A DNA stretch of 64,000 nucleotides from assembly GCA_018380195.1 (NCBI GenBank), contig JAGZUC010000006.1:62001-126000 (forward strand), read 5' to 3'. Under the pieces are notes generated by a model, which was not told where the DNA came from, did not search any database, and worked only from the letters and a program-made list of their open reading frames with translations. The stretch is from Collinsella sp. Its GTDB lineage: Bacteria; Actinomycetota; Coriobacteriia; Coriobacteriales; Coriobacteriaceae. The position numbers were made by a program, and so were the translations under genes. Within the stretch, counting starts at the first letter, position 1. Every line of letters starts with the position of its first letter. Positions 16,323 through 24,300 of the stretch are shown here, one piece after another.

Positions 16323-18287
16323 ATGGCAGAGAACCAGAACGCCGCCGATCAGGCATCGACGCTCAACGACGAGCGCGCCACCCGCCTGGCCAAGCGCGCC
16401 GCCCTGTTCGAGGCGGGCCAGAACCCCTATCCCGAGCACTCTGAGCTTGAGGACTACGTCGCCGATATCGAGGCTAAGTACGCCGAGCTTGCCGATGGCG
16501 AGGACACCGAGGACGTCGTGAAGATCGCTGGCCGTGTGGTCGCCAAGCGCGGTCAGGGCAAGATCATGTTCATCGTCGTGCGCGATGCGACTGCCGAGAT
16601 TCAGCTGTTCTGCCGCATCAACGACATGGACGAGGCTGCCTGGAGTACGCTCAAGGCCCTCGATCTGGGCGACATCCTGGGCGTGACCGGCGTGGTCGTG
16701 CGCACCCAGCGTGGCCAGCTTTCCGTTGCCCCTAAGAGCGCGACCCTGCTTGCCAAGGCCGTTCGTCCGCTGCCCGAGAAGTTCCACGGTCTTTCCGATA
16801 AGGAGACCCGCTATCGCCAGCGCTATGTCGACCTGATCGCCAACGACGACGTTCGCGAGACCTTCCGTAAGCGTTCGCAGATTCTCTCCACCTTCCGTCG
16901 CTTTATGGAGTCCGACGGCTACATGGAGGTCGAGACCCCCATCCTGCAGACCATCCAGGGCGGCGCTACTGCCAAGCCGTTCATCACTCACTTCAACGCG
17001 CTCGATCAGGAGTGCTACCTGCGTATTGCCACCGAGCTGCACCTCAAGCGCTGCATCGTCGGTGGTTTTGAGCGCGTGTTCGAGATCGGCCGCATCTTCC
17101 GTAACGAGGGCATGGACCTTACCCACAACCCCGAGTTCACCACGATGGAGGCCTACCGTGCCTTCTCCGACCTCGAGGGCATGAAGGCGCTCGCCCAGGG
17201 TGTCATTAAGGCAGCTAACAAGGCCATCGGCAACCCCGAGGTCATCGAGTATCAGGGCCAGACCATCGACCTTTCTGGTGAGTGGGCCAGCCGTCCCATG
17301 ACCGACATCGTCTCCGACGTGCTCGGCAAGCAGGTCACCATTGACACGCCGGTCGAGGAGCTTGCTGCCGCCGCGCGCGAGAAGGGCCTGGAGATCAAGC
17401 CCGAGTGGACTGCTGGCAAGATCATCGCTGAGATTTACGATGAGCTGGGCGAGGACACCATCGTCAACCCCACGTTCGTGTGTGATTACCCCATCGAGGT
17501 CAGCCCGCTTGCCAAGCGTTTTGAGGACGATCCGCGTCTGACCCACCGTTTTGAGCTGGTTATTGCCGGCCACGAGTACGCCAACGCATTTTCCGAGCTC
17601 AACGACCCGGTCGACCAGGCTGAGCGCTTTGCTGCCCAAATGGCCGAGAAGGCCGGCGGCGACGATGAGGCCATGGAGTATGACGAGGACTACGTGCGCG
17701 CCCTCGAGTACGGTATGCCTCCTGCGGGCGGTATCGGCATCGGTATCGACCGCGTGGTCATGCTGCTCACTAACCAGGCTTCCATCCGCGACGTGCTGCT
17801 GTTCCCGCACATGAAGCCCGAGAAGGGTTTCCAGTCCGGTGCCGCTGCCGCTAAGGCTGCCGAGGCCGGCAACGCCGCGAGCCCGTTCGTTACGTCGCTT
17901 AAGCCCACGCTCGATTACTCCAAGATCGCCGTTGAGCCGCTGTTCGAGGAGTTCGTCGACTTTGATACCTTCTCCAAGAGCGATTTCCGCGCTGTGAAGG
18001 TCAAGGCATGCGAGGCCGTCAAGAAGTCCAAGAAGCTGCTGAACTTTACGCTCGACGACGGCACCGGCACCGACCGTACCATCCTCTCCGGTATTCACGC
18101 TTATTACGAGCCCGAGGACCTGGTCGGCAAGACCTTGCTCGCCATCACCAACCTGCCTCCGCGCAAGATGATGGGCATCCCCAGCTGCGGCATGCTCATC
18201 AGTGCCATCCACGAGGAGGATGGTGAGGAGCGCCTCAACCTGATCCAGCTCGACGCCTCCATCCCTGCCGGCGCAAAGATGTACTAA
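16323..18287 (+). CDS. lysS: Lysyl-tRNA synthetase, class II, with C-terminal tRNA-binding (EMAPII-like) domain
   Basis: Charges tRNA-Lys. The 654-residue protein has the N-terminal OB-fold anticodon domain (VKIAGRVVAKRGQGKIMFIVVRDA). The class II catalytic core includes RNEGMDLTHNPEFTTMEAY and GGIGIGIDRVVMLLT near residue 480. A canonical LysRS would end near residue 505. Here an alanine-rich linker leads to a further domain from about residue 550: FRAVKVKACEAVKKSKKLLN, ILSGIHAYYEPEDLVGK and PPRKMMGIPSCGMLISA. This is the tRNA-binding OB fold usually seen at the C-terminus of bacterial MetRS. The fusion is in frame and continuous. A palindrome follows the stop by 3 bp. Confidence 0.94.
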   Translation: MAENQNAADQASTLNDERATRLAKRAALFEAGQNPYPEHSELEDYVADIEAKYAELADGEDTEDVVKIAGRVVAKRGQGKIMFIVVRDATAEIQLFCRINDMDEAAWSTLKALDLGDILGVTGVVVRTQRGQLSVAPKSATLLAKAVRPLPEKFHGLSDKETRYRQRYVDLIANDDVRETFRKRSQILSTFRRFMESDGYMEVETPILQTIQGGATAKPFITHFNALDQECYLRIATELHLKRCIVGGFERVFEIGRIFRNEGMDLTHNPEFTTMEAYRAFSDLEGMKALAQGVIKAANKAIGNPEVIEYQGQTIDLSGEWASRPMTDIVSDVLGKQVTIDTPVEELAAAAREKGLEIKPEWTAGKIIAEIYDELGEDTIVNPTFVCDYPIEVSPLAKRFEDDPRLTHRFELVIAGHEYANAFSELNDPVDQAERFAAQMAEKAGGDDEAMEYDEDYVRALEYGMPPAGGIGIGIDRVVMLLTNQASIRDVLLFPHMKPEKGFQSGAAAAKAAEAGNAASPFVTSLKPTLDYSKIAVEPLFEEFVDFDTFSKSDFRAVKVKACEAVKKSKKLLNFTLDDGTGTDRTILSGIHAYYEPEDLVGKTLLAITNLPPRKMMGIPSCGMLISAIHEEDGEERLNLIQLDASIPAGAKMY

Positions 18288-18290
18288 CTA

Positions 18291-18317
18291 GTTACGCGGT
18301 TCTACGAACCGCGTAAC
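18291..18317. repeat. Palindrome GTTACGCGGTTC at the lysS stop
   Basis: Perfect arms GTTACGCGGTTC/GAACCGCGTAAC with loop TAC, 3 bp after the stop. Same core as 13774-13801. No T-run follows. Confidence 0.75.
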
Positions 18318-18365
18318 GGCCCGACGCTGCGCGGGCCGCATTTGGACAATCTGACGTTCAACTTC

Positions 18366-18401
18366 AAGGGCGCGACCAGAAGGTCAGCGCCCTTTCGTTT
18401 C
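18366..18401 (+). terminator. Terminator downstream of lysS
   Basis: AAGGGCGC-GACC pairs with GGTC-A-GCGCCCTT, followed by TCGTTT. Stem of about 12 bp with one bulge and loop AGAA. Confidence 0.65.
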
Positions 18402-18437
18402 ACGTCACCTTGTCTCAAAACGTTGTCGGAGTAGTCA

Positions 18438-18486
18438 TTGGGGACGTTCTTAAACGACTAGTCGTTGGGGACGCTCTTAAACGTCT
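18438..18486 (+). repeat. Two 22-bp direct repeats TTGGGGACG-TTAAACG
   Basis: TTGGGGACGTTCTTAAACG begins at 18438 and TTGGGGACGCTCTTAAACG at 18465, a 27-bp period. Their junction is the perfect palindrome AACGACTAGTCGTT. No gene lies in 18288-18593 apart from the elements listed. Confidence 0.7.
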
Positions 18487-18593
18487 GCTCAACGGCTATT
18501 GCGCACATGGTTCGCATGACAGCCGTCTCTTTTATGTTTCCTTTAGCCGTTGCTGCCTAGGATGGGGTTAGTCGGTAGGAAGGGAGCACCGGG

Positions 18594-20162
18594 ATGGACG
18601 ATGCGAGCGAGCGTGCTATCGAAGAGGACATGCTCGATCAGTTCAATTACTTTGATGATGAGGACGAGGAGCTGATCGACCGTCGCGAGCCAGCGCCGCT
18701 TGATTCCTTTGATCTGGTCGATGAAGAGCCCGACGAGGACGAGGGCGAATCGGCGGAGCCCTCACAGCCTTCGCGCCTTGACTCGCTGCTTTCGAGAGCC
18801 CCCATGCACCACGGTGTCCGTGCCGGCGCGCTCCATATGAAAACTGACTGGCACCAGATCGTGACGGCAGGCGATGAACTTGCCGTCGATGCGCCGCTCA
18901 CCGATAAATCATCCATCATCTGCCGCACCGGTATGCTTATGCTCGCGAGCGGAACGGGTGCCTGGCGCGTGCGCGATACCATGAATCGTGTTGCTGACGT
19001 GCTCGGCGTCACCATCCATGTCGACCTGAGTCTCCTATCGTTTGAGTGCACCTGCATCGAAGATGGCCACTGCTTTAATGAGGTCGTCAGCTTGCCCACA
19101 ACGGGCGTCAATACCCATCGCATTTGGATGATGGAGAGTTTCCTCAAGGAAATCGAGACCTATGGTCGTCGCTTCACGGTGCACGAGTATCACGAGATGC
19201 TCAAGACCGTTGAGAGTTCAAAACCTGATTACGCGCCTTGGCAACAGGGCCTTGCGGCGGCCTGCGCCTGTGGCGCCTTTGTCTTTTTACTTGGTGGCGG
19301 TCCTATTGAGATGGCATGCGCGTTCGTAGGCGCGGGTGTCGGCAACTTTGCCCGCTCCCATATTCTTAAGCAGGGCCTTGGTCAGTTCAGCGCGCTGACG
19401 ACCGGCGTTGCGCTCGCTTGCGTTTCGTATCTGCTGGCATTGCTCGGCCTTGGCCAGGTCATACCGGGGGCAATGTCGCACCAAGAAGGCTATATCGGCG
19501 CCATGCTCTTTGTGATTCCCGGCTTTCCGCTCATTACGGCAGGCCTCGACATCGCTAAGCTCGACATGCGAAGCGGTATCGAGCGCCTTTCGTATGCCGT
19601 ATCGATTATTGTGATGGCGACCCTCGTGGGTTGGATGGTTGCCGAGTGCGTGGGACTGGCGCCGGATGACTTCGCCCCGCTCGGCCTCTCACCGTTGGCT
19701 CTTACGCTCTTGCGCATACTGATGAGCTTTATCGGCGTATTTGGCTTCTCGGTTATGTTCAACAGCCCAGTAAAGATGGCAGCGGCGGCAGGGCTCATCG
19801 GCGCCGTGTCCAATACCTTGCGTCTTGCGCTCGTCGATGCGCCGACGATGCTTCCCTTCCTGGGGCTGAGTGCGGGCATGCCTCCCGAGGCGGCTGCGTT
19901 TATCGGTGCGCTGGTATCGGGGCTGCTCGCGAGCTTAGCTGAAATCAAACTCACCTATCCACGTATCGCCCTCACGGTGCCATCGATTGTCATTATGGTG
20001 CCGGGTTTGTATCTGTATCGCTCGATGTATTACATGTGCACCTTCGACACGGTCAATATGCTCGGCTGGTTTGTGCGTGCAGTGCTCATCGTGGCGTTTT
20101 TGCCCGTTGGCCTGGGTGTGGCACGTACGCTCACCGACCCTCGCTGGCGCCATACCAGCTAA
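18594..20162 (+). CDS. Threonine/serine exporter family membrane protein (ThrE type)
   Basis: A 522-residue protein predicted to export threonine or serine by proton exchange. The first 75 residues are strongly acidic (DDEDEELIDRREP) and probably cytoplasmic. A soluble ThrE N-domain follows, with LMLASGTGAWRVRDTMNRVA. Then come about ten hydrophobic helices from residue 220 onward (e.g. LAAACACGAFVFLLGGG, GYIGAMLFVIPGFPLITAGLD, IALTVPSIVIMVPGLYLYRS). It is a full fusion of the two ThrE halves that some genomes encode separately. The translated start is ATG at 18594, with GGGAGCACCGGG upstream. Substrate is inferred from family. Confidence 0.82.
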   Translation: MDDASERAIEEDMLDQFNYFDDEDEELIDRREPAPLDSFDLVDEEPDEDEGESAEPSQPSRLDSLLSRAPMHHGVRAGALHMKTDWHQIVTAGDELAVDAPLTDKSSIICRTGMLMLASGTGAWRVRDTMNRVADVLGVTIHVDLSLLSFECTCIEDGHCFNEVVSLPTTGVNTHRIWMMESFLKEIETYGRRFTVHEYHEMLKTVESSKPDYAPWQQGLAAACACGAFVFLLGGGPIEMACAFVGAGVGNFARSHILKQGLGQFSALTTGVALACVSYLLALLGLGQVIPGAMSHQEGYIGAMLFVIPGFPLITAGLDIAKLDMRSGIERLSYAVSIIVMATLVGWMVAECVGLAPDDFAPLGLSPLALTLLRILMSFIGVFGFSVMFNSPVKMAAAAGLIGAVSNTLRLALVDAPTMLPFLGLSAGMPPEAAAFIGALVSGLLASLAEIKLTYPRIALTVPSIVIMVPGLYLYRSMYYMCTFDTVNMLGWFVRAVLIVAFLPVGLGVARTLTDPRWRHTS

Positions 20163-20195
20163 TTGGTGCAAGGGGGACATGTTACTTTGCACCAA
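20163..20195 (+). repeat. Stop-abutting palindrome with GGGACATG loop (exporter 3' end)
   Basis: Arms TTGGTGCAA (20163-20171) and TTGCACCAA (20187-20195), perfect. The loop has GGGGACATG. It starts at the base after the stop codon. Related in layout to 12539 and 48881. Confidence 0.75.
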
Positions 20196-20198
20196 ATG

Positions 20199-20265
20199 AG
20201 TTGCGGTGAAATAGGGACTGAATTGCTGCTTAAAGGGTCAAAACAGTCCGTATTCCACCGCAACT
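20199..20265. repeat. Palindrome family GTTGCGGTGRAATAG, copy 1
   Basis: A 22-base left arm beginning AGTTGCGGTGAAATAGG pairs with a right arm ending TATTCCACCGCAACT, with a few mismatches and a 23-nt loop. The other copies are at 59324 and 63464. Confidence 0.8.
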
Positions 20266-20380
20266 TAGGGGGTCGGGGGATTATTGGTGCCCTGCATCTT
20301 CATAAACTCAACGCTTACGAAGCGCGGGGTTTTCGTGCTAGGCTGGTTCCACCACATAAGTAGTCGCAGACGCACGTATC

Positions 20381-20431
20381 ACGGGCGGGCGAGATGAAGT
20401 CCCAACAGCTCCATCTTGCCCGCCCGTTTTT
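20381..20431 (+). promoter_or_regulatory. Long-loop hairpin with T-run in the leader of the DUF2798 gene
   Basis: ACGGGCGGGC (20381-20390) pairs with GCCCGCCCGT (20418-20427). Inside, GATG pairs with CATC around the loop AAGTCCCAACAGCTC. Five T follow (20427-20431). It is a terminator shape 36 bp ahead of a start codon, so it is either the end of an upstream small transcript or a leader attenuator. I do not recognise a known riboswitch class. Confidence 0.5.
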
Positions 20432-20466
20432 GTTGCGTGATGCCGCGGCGTAACACGGAAAGGACC

Positions 20467-21024
20467 ATGCCCTTTATGCCTATCAACAAACGAGAGAGCC
20501 TGCTGTTCACCTTTATCATGTGCTTTTGCATGGTGCTCTGGATGAGCATCTACAACGTTGCCCTGCAGCACGGGGCCATCAACGGCGAGGTCGTTGCCGC
20601 TGCGTGGCTCGGCTTCCCCGTTGCCTACATTTTTGCCATGTGCTGCGACTGGTTCGTCGCCAGCCCGCTCGCCAAGGGTTTCGCCTTTAAGTACTTGGTC
20701 GCGCCGGGCAAGAGCTCGCCGCTCGCCATGACGCTCGCCGTTAGCTCCTGCATGGTTGTTCCCATGGTCATCATCATGTCGCTGTACGGTGCCTGCGAGG
20801 GTCTGACGCACATGCCCGGCGGCATCCTTGCGAACCTGTATTCCGTGCCCGCGATCTGGATGATCAACATCCCGCATAATTTTGTGATGGCGCTGCCGTG
20901 GAACCTTTTGGTAGCCGGTCCGATTTCCCACTTCGTCTTCCGTCGCGCCTTCCCTGTGGGGACGGTTTTCGAGGAGGAGCATGCCGAGCTCTTGGAGCAG
21001 GCTATGGCTCCTGAGTGCGAGTAG
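20467..21024 (+). CDS. DUF2798 family integral membrane protein
   Basis: A 185-residue hydrophobic protein with four predicted membrane helices in two similar halves. One half contains RESLLFTFIMCFCMVLWMSI and the other SSPLAMTLAVSSCMVVPMVI; duplicated helices with a MSIYN/MSLYG-like motif are typical of DUF2798. Function is unknown for the family. The ATG at 20467 has GGAAAGGA 4 nt upstream, whereas the in-frame start at 20416 lies inside the leader hairpin. It is a single gene, flanked by a leader hairpin and a terminator 167 bp downstream. Confidence 0.75.
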   Translation: MPFMPINKRESLLFTFIMCFCMVLWMSIYNVALQHGAINGEVVAAAWLGFPVAYIFAMCCDWFVASPLAKGFAFKYLVAPGKSSPLAMTLAVSSCMVVPMVIIMSLYGACEGLTHMPGGILANLYSVPAIWMINIPHNFVMALPWNLLVAGPISHFVFRRAFPVGTVFEEEHAELLEQAMAPECE

Positions 21025-21190
21025 CTCGCTTAGGGATCTGCTGAGCGCGGGCGACTTGCTTGGTTGGAGCCCTAAGCGTGGATAGCTCTCTCGGCGACAT
21101 CGCGGGCGTGAGCGGTGCGCATGACCGGAGGCCCCGTGCTGCTCCGTTGCCCGACGTGCTAGCGCGCAGAACAATCTGTTGGTGCATTCG

Positions 21191-21223
21191 GCGGCTGCTG
21201 AAGCGTTTCGGCAGCCGCTTTTT
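21191..21223 (+). terminator. Terminator before the dehydratase-activase gene
   Basis: GCGGCTGC (21191-21198) pairs with GCAGCCGC (21211-21218), followed by five T. I see no gene in the 166 bp between the DUF2798 stop and this hairpin. Confidence 0.75.
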
Positions 21224-21235
21224 ATACGGAGTTTA

Positions 21236-21256
21236 AATACAACAGTCTGTTGTATT
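21236..21256 (+). promoter_or_regulatory. Probable TetR-type operator
   Basis: Perfect inverted repeat AATACAACA-GTC-TGTTGTATT, 21 bp, 50 bp before the 1480-residue gene. Arm length and short spacer fit TetR-family operators. The regulator gene lies at the end of the same transcription unit (25732-26421), so autoregulation is likely. The -35 and -10 boxes are not clear here. Confidence 0.65.
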
Positions 21257-21305
21257 ACGTAGAGTGGTATATCTCTAGCAGAAAAAATGCGAGAGACGGA
21301 GCATT

Positions 21306-24300
21306 ATGGCGTTGCTAGTAGGACTGGACGTAGGGTCGACGACGACCAAAGTTTACGCGATGCACGAGGATATGACCGAGGCGTGGTGGGGATATCGCCG
21401 CCACGGGGCGTGTCAGACAGCGAGCGTGCGCGCCATGCTCGGCGAGCTCGCCGAGCGCTTTCCCCATGAGTCGCTGCGCGTTGCGGTGACCGGCTCGGGT
21501 GCGCGCGATATCGCGACCGCGCTGGGCGCCTCGTACGTTCAGGAGGTGGTCGCCAACGCGCTCGCGATCAGCAGGTTCTATCCGCAGACGCGCTGCGCCA
21601 TCGAGCTGGGCGGCCAAGACGCCAAGATGATCTTCTTCCGCACCAACGATAAGGGAGACATCGAGGTTGCCGACATGCGCATGAACGGCTCGTGCGCAGG
21701 CGGTACCGGTGCATTTATCGACGAGATGGCAAAGCTCATGGGGGTCGGCACCGAATCGGGCGAGTTCGAGCAGCTCGCAAGCCGGGGAACGACCGTCCAC
21801 GAGGTCTCGGGCCGCTGCGGCGTGTACGCAAAGACCGATATCCAGCCGCTGCTCAACGAGGGCATTCCTACCACCGACCTGGCGCTTTCGGCGCTTCACG
21901 CGGTCGCCCGCCAAACGATCGGCGGTCTGGCCCAGGGTATCGACATCGAGCCGCCGGTAATCTTCGAGGGCGGTACGCTCGCCTACAACCCCACGCTGGT
22001 CCGCGTGTTCCGGGAGCAACTGAATCTATCGGACGATCAGGTTATCGTCCCGCGCGATCCGCAGATCATGGTCGCGCGCGGTGCCGCCCTGTCGCTGACC
22101 GACATGTTCGCATCGTCCCAACCGATCGACCTTCCCGACGCTTTTGTCCGGCTGGATAAGCTCGAGACGGTCGCGCCCGCAAGCGGGGAGGGACGTCTTG
22201 CCCAGCCCTTTTTTGCCACACCTGCCGAGCAGGCGGATTTTACGGCACGCCATGGCAAAGAGACGCCGGCAAAGGGTCCGGATGCGTATGCGCCCGGAGA
22301 GACGGTGCGTGTGGCGCTCGGTATCGATTCGGGGAGCACGACGACCAAGTTCGCCCTGGTCGATGAGGCGGGTGAGCTTGTCGATTCGTTCTACGCGTCT
22401 AATAACGGCAGACCGCTCGACGTCGCCCAACAGGGTCTTGTCAGCTTGAAGAACCGCTGGGAGACAGCGGGAGTCACGCTTGCGATCGATGCCGTGGGCA
22501 CCACGGGATACGGCGAGGAGCTTTTCGCGCGCGCGTTCCACGCCGACTACCATACGGTCGAGACGGTCGCGCACGCCCGCGCCGCGTGCGCATGCGTTCC
22601 CGATGCGACCTTCGTGCTCGACATCGGCGGACAGGATATGAAGGCCATCTGGCTCAACCACGGCGTGCTGACCGATATCGTCGTCAACGAGGCGTGCTCT
22701 GCGGGCTGCGGCTCGTTCCTCGAGGGTTTTGCCAAAAACCTCGGAATAGCCGTTGAGGATATCGCGACCGAGGCATTTTCGTCCAAAGCCCCCGCCGTTC
22801 TCGGCAGCCGCTGCACGGTGTTCATGAACAGCAGCGTCGTTTCCGAGCAGCGGCGCGGTAAGGGTCCGGGCGACATCATGGCTGGTCTCTGCCGTTCGAT
22901 TATCGAGAACGTGTTCACCAAGGTCATTCGCGTTTCAAATCTCAACCGTCTGGGCGACAAAGTCGTCGTCCAGGGCGGCACGTTCCGAAACGACGCGGTG
23001 CTGCGCGCATTCGAGCAGTATCTGGGCAAACCCGTCACGCGTGCGCCCCACCCGGGGCTGATGGGCGCTATCGGTATCGCCCTGCTCGCGCGCGAGGAAT
23101 GCCGCAAGGGCGACGCCGGCACGTCGTTTATCGGGCTCGATGCCGTGGAGCGCTTCGAGCATCGCGAGTTCGGCGGCGTTACCTGCCGTCGGTGCAACAA
23201 CCGCTGCCAGCGCGCGGTCGTGGCATTTGGCGACGGCTCGCTTTACGTCACGGGCAATCGCTGCCCGCGCGGCGGCGCCATCTCATGGGATGAGCTCGTG
23301 CGCGAGGTTCCCGCGGCGGAGGAGCTGCGTCCGCAGGGTGCTTGCGAGGCACAGGCACCCGGCACGGGGCGCGACCGGACCGCGGCTGCCCCCAATCTCT
23401 TTGTCGACCGCGAGAAGCTGCTGTTCGAGTCGTGCCCCACGGTTCCCGTCTGCGGGGGGGGGCGCGATGTCACGATCGGCATTCCCCGTGTGCTCGAGTT
23501 CTGGGACACCATGCCGTTCTGGTCGACGTTCTTCAGCACGCTCGGCTTTAAGGTGCGCGTCTCGGGACGCAGCACCAAGGCGATGTACGAGCGCGGTCTG
23601 GCGCACGTCACATCCGACACCGTGTGCTTCCCGGCCAAGCTCGTCCACGGGCACATCCGCAATCTCGTCGACGCCGGCGTCGACCGCATCTTCATGCCCA
23701 TCATCACGACGGTGCCCACCGAAAACACCGCCTCTACCAGCGAGTGGATGTGCGCCGTCGTAAAGGGATACCCCTACGTGATGCGCAATTCCGATAACCC
23801 GGAGGAGCGTTTCGGCGTTCCGTTCGATACGCCGCTGTTCCACTGGTACGACGAGGGCGACCGAAACCGCCAGCTCAAGGCGTGGTGCAAGGAGACCTTC
23901 GATATCGATGCCGACCTGGTTGCCAAGGCGACCGAGCAGGCGGACCGCGCGCAGCAGACGTTTGAGAACCAGCTGCAGCTGCGCGGCAGGCAGGTGCTCG
24001 AGAACGTGCGCGAGGACGGCGGCTACGCGGTGGTGATCGCTTCGCGCCCGTACCACAACGACCCGCTGGTCAACCACGGGCTGCCCAAGCTCTTCTCTGA
24101 GCGCGGCATCCCCGTGCTGACGCCCGATGCGGTGCCGGGGGTCTGCAACGTCGATCTTTCCAACAGCCGCATCGACATCGTGAACAACTACCATGCGCGC
24201 ATGCTGTCGTGCGCGGTCATCGTCGCATCGACGCCCGAGCTCGAGCTCGTGCAGATGGGCAGCTTCGGCTGCGGCCACGATGCGTATCTCACCGACGAGA

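Noticed and set aside
21025..21190. Possible small gene between the DUF2798 gene and the terminator (61-codon minus frame)
   Set aside because: No RBS or conserved features; ends inside the terminator of the neighbouring gene.
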